The position numbers and the translations under genes were made by a program. A stretch of 64,000 nucleotides of DNA, from NCBI GenBank assembly GCA_000711775.1, contig ARYC01001305.1, forward strand, positions 1 through 64,000. The letters run 5' to 3'. Numbering within the stretch: the first letter of the stretch is position 1; the number at the start of each line of letters is the position of its first letter. Below the pieces are notes generated by a model. It was not told the DNA's origin, searched no databases, and worked only from the letters and a program-made list of their open reading frames with translations. The stretch comes from Oxytricha trifallax. Its lineage: Eukaryota; Ciliophora; Spirotrichea; Sporadotrichida; Oxytrichidae. Below, in pieces: positions 45,001 through 58,199 of the stretch.

Positions 45001-46452
45001 TTGTTCCGACCGAGACCCGTACCCCCCCCGTACCCCTCTTCTAAAAAATACCCCCTTCACTACCCGTAACCCGTACCCCCATCCGTACCCCCCATACCCC
45101 CCGTACCCCCCTAAAATCCCCCATTTCATATGAAATTTTTTATCCACGCAGTCTGAATCGATTTCCTTCATGACATCTCGTCATCATATATAGATAATTT
45201 TTTATATGAAATATCATAATTTTTTAAAAATTTTTTCTTTGCTTATTAACCCATAATAGCATATTAATTCCACTTTTTTTAATTTTTCAACGCTCGCCCT
45301 TATTTTCTGAGTACATACTCTCATAGGAAATTATTTATTTTATGAGTAACACATTAATATTCATAATTATATTATAAGATGATAATTATTTATAAAGTAC
45401 AAGATATAATTCTTAATAACTTTGGGTAATGGACCCTTACGATGGGCCGCTAAATGTTTTTTCTATATTTTTTTAAATGTTCTAAAAATCATTAAAACAT
45501 CAAAGTAACATGTCATAAGTCATTCAAAAGCTCCCTTACGACTTTTAAAAGCAGTCTTTAACAACAAAAATCATAAAATCAATAAAATCATAAAATAAAT
45601 AGAATTTTGAATTAATATTATAATTTTATTTAGTATGTTATGATTATTATATTTATTTTTCACAAATTCATATTCTAATATCATGATTAGTTGTTATAAT
45701 TGCTTCAAATACAATCATTTAGCTTACTGATCTATAAGATTACATATAATATTAATGTTTTGAAGCAATTATAACAACTAATCATGATATTAGAATATGA
45801 ATTTGTGAAAAATAAATATAATAATCATAACATACTAAATAAAATTAGTAATATTAATTCAAAATTCTATTTATTTTATGATTTTATTGATTTTATGATT
45901 TTTGTTGTTATAGACTGCTTTTAAAAGTCGTAAGGGAGCTTTTGAATGACTTATGACATGTTACTTTGATGTTTTAATGATTTTTAGAACATTTAAAAAA
46001 ATATAGAAAAAACATTTAGCGGCCCATCGTAAGGGTCCATTACCCAAAGTTATTAAGAATTATATCTTGTACTTTATAAATAATTATCATCTTATAATAT
46101 AATTATGAATATTAATGTGTTACTCATAAAATAAATAATTTCCTATGAGAGTATGTACTCAGAAAATAAGGGCGAGCGTTGAAAAATTAAAAAAAGTGGA
46201 ATTAATATGCTATTATGGGTTAATAAGCAAAGAAAAAATTTTTAAAAAATTATGATATTTCATATAAAAAATTATCTATATATGATGACGAGATGTCATG
46301 AAGGAAATCGATTCAGACTGCGCGGATAAAAAATTTCATATGAAATGGGGGATTTTATGGAGGGGGTATGGGAGGGGTACGGGAAGTACGGGTGTGAAGG
46401 GGGTATTTTTAGAAGAGGGGTACGGGGGGGGTCCGGGTCTCGGTCGGAACAA
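45001..46452. mobile_element. 1.45-kb near-perfect hairpin (foldback) element
   Basis: Two arms of about 700 bp, nearly identical when inverted (left 45001-45718, right 45770-46452), around a unique centre of about 50 bp near 45719-45768. Tips read TTGTTCCGACCGAGACCCG / CGGTCGGAACAA, followed by C-rich tracts (CCCCCCCCGTACCCC). Flanks share TTAC (44997-45000 and 46453-46456), a possible 4-bp duplication. Open frames in the arms (starting MKEIDSDC) are mirrored in both arms and look incidental. It lies between the Q/S-rich gene and the first carboxypeptidase gene. Confidence 0.92.
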
Positions 46453-46502
46453 TTACTTCTTCAATTGTTTACAAAATAATAATTTATAATTATAGAATTA
46501 AT

Positions 46503-49500
46503 ATGTCCATTTTGACTGCTACTTTCTAACTTGGCAATGCTAAGGTTTAAAATGCTCCTCTGACTTAATAAAATCTTGCAAAGCATTCAAAAAATCTTCT
46601 ATAATCTCTTTTTATATGTGCTGTAATAATTCTGACAGTAAATGGAATGTCAAATACTAATAAGACTTTTGGATCTTATATTGATAAATAATTTAAATAA
46701 CTATATTTGATCTTACAAGTAGACAATTGAAAGATTAAGAAATCAGAAATTAGAATTTGAAAGCACAGACATATTTGAGAATTACATCTATGGTGATATG
46801 GTAAATGTACATATTTTAGTATAAATATTTTTTGTAGAAAAACTAAATGACAATGAATCATATCATTGAACTTGAGAAGATGCTCCTTAGTGAGTTTAAA
46901 CTTTACAAATTTTAAACAAAAACACAATTAAATTCAAATTTTACATGTGATTGTGAGAATCTGTAAATAAATTTCAGACATCCTAACTACTGTTAATATT
47001 GGAAAAACTTATCAAGGTCAGGATATGAATGTATTCATTTTAAGCAAAGAAATTAAATCAGACAATGACAAAAATTATAATAAATATTTTTATTTAATAG
47101 GTATCAAAATATATATAAATAATGTAGATAATGGATATGTAATATCGAATAACCCATGATTAAATAAGTAAATTTATTCATTATTCTAAGTCTAGTTAAA
47201 TAAATTTCTCGCATTAGGAAAAGAGGTGTATTTGTTAACGGGGCACTTCATACACGAGAACTGACTGCTGTGCAAATGAACTTTTACATCCTACTAAAAT
47301 TGATCTATAATTATGAATTAGAAGATACATTTACTCAAAAATTACTAGAATAATTATAATACAAATTATAAATTTACTCATAGCTTGATATCATAAATTC
47401 CTTTCTTATATTATTTGATAGAGGATTTAAAATGAAAATATATATAAATTTAAATAGAAGACTGTGAGATATACATATTACCATTAGTTAACTTGGATGG
47501 TTACAAATTAATCAGTGATCTCTATCATACTAATAATTAATCACCTATATTTTTACTTTTAATTCATAGATATTGAATATATCATCGAGTATGTATAATA
47601 ATAGGCAATATTTGGAAGAATAGGAGTGATGGGACAGAAGATGGCAGCACAACCTGTAAATAAGTTAATAAAATAAATTGTTCTTTAATAGACAGGATTT
47701 ATATTAATGATAATATAATGCATTTTATATTAATTTACTGAATGTATATTAATATTGTAAGTTACCTAAATCGAGTAACTTGAAGTAGATTTAAACAGAA
47801 ACTACGGGTATATGTGAGGATTGACTGATAAGGGTTCCTCGGGAAATCCTTGTGATGAAGACTACAGAGGCCCTGCTCCATTCTCAGAACCTGAAACTCA
47901 AAATATTTAGAAATATTTAATTTTATTAACAATTAACTTACTTTTAATAATTCAATATAATATTAAGAAGTTTTTGGAGAGTAAAAAGGAAGTCATAAAG
48001 TTCGCTTTTAATATGCATGCTTGGCGCAATTTATTCATTCACGCCTTTAACTAATTAATGTATATTTGTATTTATCAATTTGATAGCAATATTATGTATA
48101 ATTAATTTAAACTATGAAGATCAGCTCAATAGTAAATTAGTAAATAGCTTCCCCTAAGCAGCAATAATTTACTATGAAGTTTATAAAAACACAGAGATCC
48201 CCAAGGGTATGATAACTGGGAATGGAATGTTAATACAATATTAAGAATTCAATTACAATATATTTTTTTAGCATCTAATTTTAGGGAATAAGTCATTAAA
48301 TAATAAAGCGTGTATTAAACATAATTAATGTAGACAATTGGATATGATGCAGATGGAGAAGCTTCAGATTGGATGCTAGGTGAACTAGGTATAATCTCAT
48401 TCTCTCCTGAGTTTGGTATTGCAAGTAAAAAGGCAGATCAGTTCTTTATATAAGATAAGAATGTGCTCCATGAAGTTTTAAAGCAGAATCAAAAATGGAT
48501 TATTTATATTACTCTAATTTTATTTTTAAAAAAAAAAGGGTTTGATTTAGTAGTAAAATTAAGGTGTAACAAAAATCATAAATAAAAGGCAAAACATAAA
48601 AAATATCAGTAAACTTACTAAATTTCTTCCATTAAAGTAATGTATAAATAAAACGAATATTTTATTTATATAAATAAAAGTTACATAATTAATACTATGA
48701 AACTACTGCATGCTAAAATAGAAGTAGAAGTGCTTAATGCAACCTACAGATTAAATTAAAATGGAGAATTAGAACAGCAGCATGATCTTGACATAGATTT
48801 GAGTATTAGAGTCAGAAACAATGGGTTAAGGAGATTAGATAAAGATTCATAAATTGCTATAAACATATGTATTTTATATGTTAAATTCTTATCATTGCCA
48901 AATAAATCATTTTAGTGTCAAAGAAAGAGAAAATATTATTTTTAATTAAAATCAAACAATGTTTACACAGTGTAATTGTTGATTTAGAAGCACAAAATCT
49001 AGGCCAAGAGTAAATATTAGTATCATATCTTAAAGTGCCCAAGCTAGATATTATAATTATTATTTAGTTTGAGTATTCTATTTAATTAATTCTATTGTTT
49101 ATCAATTTTTCTTCATAATCTTAAAGGCGGTAAAAAAATGACTTTTATAAAATTACCATACCGTCAGGTCATTTTGAAATTCTATTTTATCTCTAAGAAC
49201 AACTAGAGCCATTTAAGATATTTTAGAGTTCTTCGATTTTAATTTGAATTTGTTGAGTCTCAATGTGATTGTTGATGGAATAATCCAAATAAAACGCAAT
49301 TCTTGAAGTTTGAAAGCAAGTAACATTCACAATTTATAATAGGAAATCGATAAATTAAAATGAAATTAATAATTAGATAATGTAATCTTAAAGAGGTCAA
49401 CACTGATGGAGTGGATACACTCACCTAAAATGTAAGTTACAAAAATATATATAGTTTATATTTTTTATAGTGGTCCAACCAAGTAAGAGCTGGTGTAGCA

Positions 49501-50511
49501 AAAGACAAAAAACTCGCTGTAGAACTGAACAGAAGATAGATACAACTAAATCAAGAAGGAAATGCTCAACTATCTTAAGAAGAGTGGTTAGACTAGGTAA
49601 CGTTCTTATAATTAATATCTGATTATTATAATTAGTATTCTAATAAGCTGATTAAATTTACATTTTAAATTAAAAGTTTTCACTTATTTTCATAAATTTC
49701 CTATACCAAATAGTGAATTTCCCAATTGAAATATTACTAGTGAATTTTAATTTTTAACAATAATAATCATAATAATTTGGAAATCATAAATAAGTTTAAT
49801 TTTGTATTATTTAGATGAAACCTCATCTTAAGACTTTACTGTGTCTCTAAAGTTGAATCTTCACCGTCTTCTAAATAATTCTGAGCTAGGAAATCTCGAT
49901 TCTTAACCTACTCGGAATTAAATGAAACTGAAATTCAGCCAGCACAAAATCAACCATTATTGAATATACTAAGTATTGAGTATAAATCTTAAGACTTCGA
50001 TGAAAGTTTAACTCAAAAACTGCTCTAAACTGGAGATTTGAAAATAAATGACATGCCATTCACTCAAAACCCTTAGGAAGAACAGGGATAAATTACAACT
50101 TCAAATGAAGATAAATCCCAAAGCCATGACACTACCAAAATCGCCGTTATTGTAATAATAACACTGTTGGTTTTGCTAGCTGGTACTACTTATAGCGTCT
50201 ATTTCTTATATTAAAAGTATAAGAATCGTAGGGATTAATCACTAAAGTTCATTTAATAGATGCAATTTAATAATTAATTAAAATTATTGCAATTACTACT
50301 ATAGATTGAATTTCATTAGCAATAGTTTTTATATAGCTTTAAGTATAAGTTTTATAGCGATACTTTTGTTTACGAGAGTAATCAAAACGGCCATTTGCCA
50401 AAAGGATTAGTGTTGAGTAATAAAGTGAGTAGCAATGACTTTTAAAATTATGGAAATTTGGATGATCTGCAGTATAGTGAAGAAAATATAAATACTACTT
50501 ACTCTGCTTGA
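46503..50511 (+). CDS. Zinc carboxypeptidase (peptidase M14), membrane-anchored, copy 1
   Basis: Removes C-terminal residues from peptides. ATG at 46503; N-terminal hydrophobic segment LFICAVIILTVNG. Blocks then give VNIGKTYQGQDMNVFILSKE (about 46990), zinc-binding GALHTRELTAVQ (about 47250; HxxE), LVNLDGYK (about 47485), DLNRNYGYM then a TGA where relatives have Trp (47815), YRGPAPFSEPET, the third zinc ligand in NMHAWRNLFIHAF (about 48015), DADGEASDWMLGELG and SPEFG with the catalytic Glu (about 48405). A long extension ends in a membrane span ITLLVLLAGTTYSVYFLYQK (about 50160) and a cytoplasmic tail, TGA at 50509-50511. Introns with GTAA..AG and AT-rich spacers separate blocks. Tandem with copy 2. 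Confidence 0.9.
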
Positions 50512-50667
50512 TAAAATGTTGAATTTTCTCAATTATATCTATTTCACAGATTCTTTCATTTCTTTAATATTTTTATTTTATTATGCTAGCAAATAGAATT
50601 GAGTAATTAATATGGAAGTATAATTGTAAATTTATAATCAGAATTCTAATAAAACAATTTATAATAA

Positions 50668-53600
50668 ATGAAGCAAACTAAGCAATCTAATTACACTCTA
50701 ATGAGATTGATATTTTCTAAATATTATTTCATGCTCCTATTGCCTATAATTTTTACATTAATTTCATGCCAATAAGCTTAAATCTTAATAGAAAGACAAC
50801 AGTAAAATTATGAAAGTAATTTAACAGTTACTAAAATATTGATGTAAAATTCTGAAAATTTTACATTAGAAATGACTGAGCAACTATTGAGGAGGCCTCA
50901 AGATGGTAGTAACTTCTTGCTCTACTTGGACATGCTTAATTTAATTGATTTTCAATGTAATTTAAGGATATAATTTTGCTGATTTTTATATTTTGAATAT
51001 TTGAATAGAGAGATAGCTATGATATCTGTTTTTTTTATAAAATTTGAAATATGATTGGAAACTTATAAAATTATCCGGAATATAAATTATGTTAATTTAA
51101 TTGATAAAATGAAGATTGAATTTCCAGAACTTATAAAAGTAGAAACTATTGGTCGCACTTATTTGAATAGATAAACCTTTAGATACCTCTACTAATTGTT
51201 AATGAATAGCTTCTAAGTTTAATTTAGTTTATTATATTATCAGCTACTTTAAATACCGATAAGAAGGATATTCCAACACTCTTGATTACAGGTGCACATC
51301 ACTCGAGAGAACTTATTTCCATTTAATTTGCGCTTTTGTCTGTTTTGAGAGTGTGTCATGGTTATTTGTATTAAAAACAGGATTCACTATTTTTACTCAA
51401 CAATTTCAAGATTGTGGTTGTTATAATTATTATTTATCAATTTCTTATCAAGTTATAAATCTATATTTTTACTATTTATAAGATTAACAATATATAAGAT
51501 AATATTTTATTTTAATTGTTCCAGTGGTAAACGTCGATGGTTACGAATATATCTCAAGAGTTTACTAGGAAAAAGGCTTTTACCCACTTAAGCGCAAAAG
51601 TTTCAATCCTTCTTACCTTCCTCTCAAACCTATTTTTAATGATTATTGTTCTAAAATATTTCTAAATTATAATAATTAATGTCAATAAAGAATGAATATT
51701 AATTATGTAATTTTTATATTTATGAGTAAAGCCAATGATATTAGATCATTTTTGACTAAAAATAAAAAAGATAATGCTAACTTGGAATATAGTTAATGTT
51801 TAGCACCTTCAGAACAATATTTAGATTTTTATGCGAATAATGATAGTTAAATCTATGCTGAGTTGATGACAGGAGTGGATTTATATAGAAATTATGATTA
51901 GGACTTTTATAATGACTGGCAGGGTATTAATAGCCAATTTAAAAATAAAAATTTATTGATAAAGTAACAAATGAGTATTCTTATTAAAATAGTGAAGGAG
52001 TATGGGAAGAGATTATGAGTGAAGATGTTTGCTCTGAAACTTATAAGGGACATTTGTATTAATTTATAGAAAGTTACTTCTGATATTGAATTGTTATTTC
52101 TTTGTGATAGTAAATATATCATTAAGATTAAATGTAAATTTTATGGACCAAATCCATTTTCAGAGCCAGAAACTTAAGTTATAAAGAACTTGATAGAAAC
52201 TCATTAAAAACATTTTAAAATAGTGTACAACGTTCATTCAAAAGGGAAAATGTTCATCCACCCATTCAGCCACTAAAATGAAAACTATCTCAGATAAAAT
52301 TATCCAGAGTAAGCTAAAATTTATAGAGAAATTTGGCTTGAAGGAGGCTTTCCAGAGGGAAATAGACATTATAACGCTTATTAAGCTTTATATTTATTTC
52401 AAATAAAATGTCATTTTATTTGATTTAATATAATTATTTACAATTTTTAAGCAGTTGAATATCAGGCAGATGGAGAGGCATGTGATTGGGTATTTGGGGC
52501 ATTCGGTATTATCAATTTAAATTTAAATGAAAATGAGTCATTCCAACATAATTAATCGTTAAATTAAATTATCTGTGGATGGCCGGAACTAGGCTTAAAC
52601 GACAAAAACACCAATACATTCTTCATAGAAGATAAATCGCTTCTTTATCAGGTGCTGATTCAAAATTAGCAATGGATAGATTATTCCTTCAAGAAATTAG
52701 GAGTATAGATGGGTTTTGATATTGCTGGAATTCTTGAATTTGATAACCTAAGCACTGATATTGTTATTTTTAAATATATTATAAATCTTTTATAAAAAAT
52801 GCTTAATTTTATATATCAAACATCATGATTTTCTAATAATTATATATTTATTAACTAATTTTTTCTTTAAATTTGGAAATCAAAAATAATATCTCAAGTA
52901 ACGATGAACCTAAAAATATGCAATATAGTAAAAGCATGAAGTGGTTTGATTTTTCATTGGAACTTTTTAACAAAGGGTTTTCTGATTACTCGTAATAAAT
53001 AAGCGCAAATAAATAAGATCATAATGCTTCTAATGGAAAAGAAGAAGTAAATTCTGGCTATAATTTCATTGTAACTTCCTCTGAAAATTTCAAAATTTAA
53101 ACAATAATCACACCACATGAAAGTTTAATTATCTGTGACAAATGGATATTATAGAGAATTTTTCACATCATATTCAAGAAACTAATACACGTCTTATAGA
53201 TGATAAAAGTATAGATTATAAATAAGATACTTACAAAAATGGAGATTTTAATCATGAAAATATCAAAGAAAAAACATTAATTTTGCAAGAGTAATTTTTA
53301 TGTTAGGCTTTGGGAGATTTTGAAAGCAGAAAAGTTGGAGGTTAAAACTTATTTATTGTAAGAGGTATAATTGATTATTTTAAAGTTATAGACTAAACTT
53401 CTATAATTTTTTAAATGTAGTTAGATTGTGTCATTACTAAATTTACTAGAAATTTAGTTTTAGGTTTAAGAAGAAATAGCATTTACTATAAAATTCATAG
53501 AATATCCCCTGATGCCTAATTAGCAGGAAAAAAATTTGATATATAGATTTAAAGATTTTGAAAGCTACAATACTTTTGCAAATTAGATACTCTCGTTTGC

Positions 53601-53838
53601 TCAAATAGGATAAATAGAGGACTCTAAAAATCTATCAACTTTAACTTTGATAGGGTTACTTTTCTTAACAATTACAGTCATAGTTTTTGTATATGCCCTG
53701 ATGAGAATAAAAATTTTATAGATTTAAAATTATATTTTTAAAATGAGATTAATTAGGAAAAGTCAGATATCAAAATATTCATGGAATGCTAGCGATGTAT
53801 AAGATTTAAGATAAAGTTTCTTATTACAATAAAATTGA
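50668..53838 (+). CDS. Zinc carboxypeptidase (peptidase M14), membrane-anchored, copy 2
   Basis: ATG at 50668; signal segment KYYFMLLLPIIFTLISCQ. Zinc ligands GAHHSRELIS (about 51300); VVNVDGYEYIS (about 51530); GVDLYRNYDQDFYNDWQG (about 51875), with Trp as TGG where copy 1 has TGA; PFSEPETQ (about 52160); third ligand in YNVHSKGKMFIHPF; YQADGEACDWVFGAFG; and catalytic Glu in GWPELGLNDKN (about 52590). C-terminal membrane span TLIGLLFLTITVIVFVYALM (about 53650), TGA at 53836-53838. It lies 156 bp downstream of copy 1 in the same direction and is much diverged, so this is an old tandem duplication. It converges on the synaptojanin-like gene, 116 bp away. Confidence 0.9.
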
Positions 53839-53954
53839 ATATTATCAATATATTAATAAATTTTTTCAATACCGACTATTAAATAGTATTAATCTCAATC
53901 CACATGAAATATTTGTAAAATACTTATCTAAGAATTCCAAAGTAATTAAAATAT

Positions 53955-56900
53955 TCAACGGCTTTAATGATTATTCTAAGTTTAAGCAGTAATTTACAAT
54001 TGCTATTGGTGATTTTAATTTGTATTGTCACTATTGTGATCATTCGTGTTTTATGAACTTTATGCTTCTAAACTTTTGTTCAGCACTTATTCATTAAGTC
54101 TTCTGTTATAGTTATCTGGACTGCTGTTACTGTCATCATATTAAATACTATAGACAATTTAATTATTTATAGTCAATTTTTACAAGAATATTTTTGAAAT
54201 TAAAAATAATGCAATTAAATGCCATTTCATCGCTTTCATCAACTTTGTAGGCATAATCGTTTATCTAATTAGTCATAGAGTCTTAAGCACTACCTGCTTT
54301 GTGCCTTTCCCTACTTCAGTTATTTATGAACTTACATTAGTTTTGAGCTTTCCTACTTATCCCATATGAACCTGATCGTCATCCAAAGCAGTATGATTGT
54401 GGTCGTATTCCACTTCTTTGTCTCCTTCTTCAATCAATGGAATAAGTAATATAAATTTAAAGGAAGTTTAAATAAGTGAGTTCATGCTAGATCTGCCCTG
54501 ATCAGTATTCTAACTATATCTGCTAAGCTATTTATCTAAAATATTTAATTTCTTCTCTTCTTCATCTAAGTTAGGATCGTTATCTTTCGATGTAGAACCC
54601 ATTCTTGATAGTGGTCCAGACATCCTACCATCCTTTCCTAAGGCATGCAAACTTTAGAATCTCATATTCTGAAAGAATTTTTCCTCCATTTTATCAGTTA
54701 GGGAACTCATAATTTTACTAATTTAGAGTTCAAATTAAGCATAGACTGGCCTTGATCTGAAAATATTATATCCTGCAAACATCCCAGTACTTGCTAATTA
54801 ACTTTAACATTTTAGCGCCAGAGAATTCTATCACACCAAGAAGGCACTCTTTGTTTCTTACTTGTATCATAGTTTTGAGATTTTTTGTAATATTTATAGG
54901 TTGGGTTAAAGTTTAATTCTCCTTCTTCGTAGTCTCTGTAAAATCGAAATTGCATCTCATTAGAATTTTTGTAGATCTTGAAGGCTTATAGAAGCTCATA
55001 GTTTTACTTCAGTTTTCCATAATCTTTCTAGGAAACAGCTGATCTTACCGCATCATTAAGGAGGCAAATTCTATAGTTTAAGTCTCCAAAAATAAATATC
55101 ATGTTGTGATTCTCAATACAGTACTTCTAAAAATTTATTTAAACTATATATATTAACTTACTCTGTTCTTTGAATCACTTTTGAATGCGTTATCAAATAT
55201 AAAATTGAGCTCGTCTGTTCTCTTACTACCCTTATTTTTTCCACTCATTAAATGACAATTCATTAATAAAATGCTTATATCGTCTATTTTGAATCGACCA
55301 ATAACAGCTCCTTTATTTCCTGCTGATCCTCCTAAACCTGTTTTAATTTTAGTATTTTTTAGTTCTTTGATTCTTTAGAGCAATTTTTGTTTGACAAAGA
55401 GACCTATGAAGCAGCCTACCATCGCTTTCGCAATTACCCACACATATTTATCATCAGGATTCTGAGTTTTTAATAACAGTTATTGTATTTGAATATCTCA
55501 TTATAAAATAAGACTAAAACATAAACTTTAAAAGAAGTTCATAATTAATTGGAATATTATTCTCTTATTTAGATAACCACCTTTTTCATTAAATTAAATA
55601 ACTTTGAAATCTGTTATGAATTTAATTTGCAGTCTCAATTGAATTCCTGAGTAATTATTCCCACTTATTCATCTTTGACCTGTTCTTGCCTTAGAATATA
55701 CTGAATGAATTTAACTTCACAATTTCTTATAGACCCACAACCAGTATATCACTAAAAAAATAGAAGAGAGTTAAAATATACTTACGGAGTTACTTCATCA
55801 ACTAGAGGCTTGAAAAGTGGAACTAATTCTGTATATTTATCGTGAGATTTTCCTGCACAATTTAAACAAAGGGATAAAATTTAATTATATTTATTATGAT
55901 AATTAAATAGACAATTCAAAGTTGTAATAAACCCCTAATCATGAATGTGCTTGAAAATTTATTTCAGTTAAAGCAAATATTCCTGAAAGTAAAATGAAAA
56001 ATTTAATTGATAAAGATATCCTCTAGACTAATTTATGATAAATAGTTTGATGTCTAAATCTCGACTTCATGTACTTAACCAAAATCTATGTTAAATAAAT
56101 TCTGTATATTTTATATTACATCAATGATATGAAGAAGGTTTATTCACTTCTACTTTGTATAAAATTTTATATTGATTATAGAGAAAATGAAATAAAATTT
56201 ATCAATTAAAACTAAAAGTTTGTTCATGCATTTATAAAATAAAATGCAAATTATTTTAAATTTAGGTAGGGGCGCATATTTTATTTAAGAAAGACAATTA
56301 GTTTTACCATTAATTATATAAAACTATCTCCAAATATATTTGAAAATTCCAAAAAGGAGTTTTTATGCAGTATAATTTTTTAGTTCTCTGAGAATTAATC
56401 AATTTCCTTAATCACTACACTTTCAACGAAATTATTAGGAATTGAGCTGCACAATTCATGTTTGTCCTAAAGTACTAAAATGCATTCTTATTTGAAGTCA
56501 TCTGAAAGATTTTGCTTGATAAATCTTCTCACTGAAGTCACGTCATGGTATATTTTATCATAGATATTCTTTTTGCCTTTTAAAGTTACTTGAGTTAAGA
56601 CTGAGTGAGTTCCTGCATAGATATTTTTAAAGAACTGAAAATAAATGATATTACAGAAATTAAAAAGATAGATCTTTGAAATGAAATCTCCACTAAAAGC
56701 CCACATATTGGTCATTAAAATTGCTATTTATTTATCTGCAGTGAATTTAAGTTTTAAAACATCCTCAAATACTTTGAAACATATTTTGGATTGGAAAACA
56801 TTAGTTCTATCAAGACAGTCTAAGCAATTAGTTCGAACTGTACCAGCTTATCTAGATTATACTTTTCTACTTTCTCGAACACTAATAAAAAATATTTTGA

Positions 56901-58188
56901 ATGATAAATAAAATTTTACAATTAACCCTTATGCTTATATACTGAATGCTTTTCACTGAATACTCCTATATCTCTGAGGTATTGTGATTTTAGCATGTCG
57001 TTGATATATGTGTCAAGCATACTCGTACCCTTCTTACAATTCAAATGAAAATCAAAATACTCATATAACAAATAATAGTATTTCACATAAATTTAAATTA
57101 ATATTATAATCTATTCTCTTTTGCTGTTACTCAAAATAATCCTTCGTATTTTCTCTTAACTTAATTAAACCTTAAGTTATTGATTCCTCATCTTTAATAG
57201 ATTTACATAACAAATTGACCATTAAAAAGGACCTTCCTTCATAATCCCTAATAACAGAATCTGAATGCTTAATGAAGGCATCTGTGCTTGATTCGAGACT
57301 CCTATGTTTATTTATTCTTCCGTTTTCTTGTTGCCAAAAGAATGGCATTGAACCTCGAATTTAAGAAAACGAATACGTATATAGTCTATCATGCGTTTCT
57401 TCATTCACGTGTCTCATAACTATTTATTCTGTTTCTACGCAATTTAATAGAGAAAAAAAAGAAATATATTATTTATATAATCGAAATAAATTTGCTGTGT
57501 TGCAATCTTCATCTGAACCTCGAGCATTATAGCGAGTTCCTCCCATTAACCTTCGACGTCTAGAAATAAGAATTAGCTCTATCTCATTGATTTTAGCATG
57601 ACCTACATATCCCTAAATCATAGCAACTGTCCAGTAAGCAGGTATGTGCTAAGTTCTAAGTTACTTATACAAGTTGAAATTCCATATGTATCTTAAATCT
57701 ATTGAAGTATAAGGGTGTAGAGATTTTAACTCAAGAGGTGCTTGCCCATCTTCTGGCTTTGTAAAATTTTCTCGTCTTTGTGCGTTAAAATTAAGATCAA
57801 ATCCATAGGACATGTAAAAGCTACACTCTAAGAATTTTTTAATGCCATCTCTTATCGAACGTAATTAATACTCAAGTTAAGGACTGTTTTAAGTTTCAAA
57901 AGGTAATAGTTCAACTTCTTGAAGTTCAAATATTACAGAAGGCTAGTCGTATCTTGGCTGTAATTTATGTGATATTTTACAAACTTCTTCTCTCCCTAGA
58001 ATTACCATAAGATGATAAAGCCTAAGATATTAAAAATTCCTTATAATCCCTAAATTTCTATTGACCATTCTGCATCATCTCGAATAACGATTGCTAGAAA
58101 ATATTTTAAACACTAAGTATTGAAAATTTACGATCTCAATAAAATTTAATCTTTTAATATTTGATTGTATATGCTTTTCACTTACCAT
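53955..58188 (-). CDS. Synaptojanin-like phosphoinositide phosphatase (SAC domain plus inositol 5-phosphatase domain)
   Basis: Degrades PI-phosphates in membrane traffic. ATG at 58188. SAC domain: [12 protein letters not shown] (about 58050), [30 protein letters not shown] (about 57540), [14 protein letters not shown] (about 57340) and the catalytic C-x5-R motif [11 protein letters not shown] (about 56830). 5-phosphatase domain: [12 protein letters not shown] with NCHLMSGKN (about 55300), IFGDLNYRI (about 55090), [10 protein letters not shown], and [12 protein letters not shown] (about 54840); the final SDHRPVY-type motif is readable only if one base is restored near 54755. A charged tail follows; a 29-nt GTAGTG..TTAG intron (about 54284) and another gap lead to a Q/N-rich C-terminus with TGA at 53957-53955. 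Multi-exon. Domain order matches synaptojanins. Confidence 0.92.
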
Positions 58189-58199
58189 GTTCTTTAATT

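Noticed and set aside
44953..45171. Gly/Tyr-rich minus-strand ORF
   Set aside because: It lies in an arm of the hairpin element and has a mirrored partner at 46298-46489; its composition comes from C-rich tracts, so it is unlikely to be a gene.
12159..58188. A functional lipid-signalling cluster (cytidylyltransferase, PAP2, synaptojanin)
   Set aside because: The genes are on separate, IES-divided loci many kilobases apart; in this lineage they would usually end on different small chromosomes. No shared regulation is visible.
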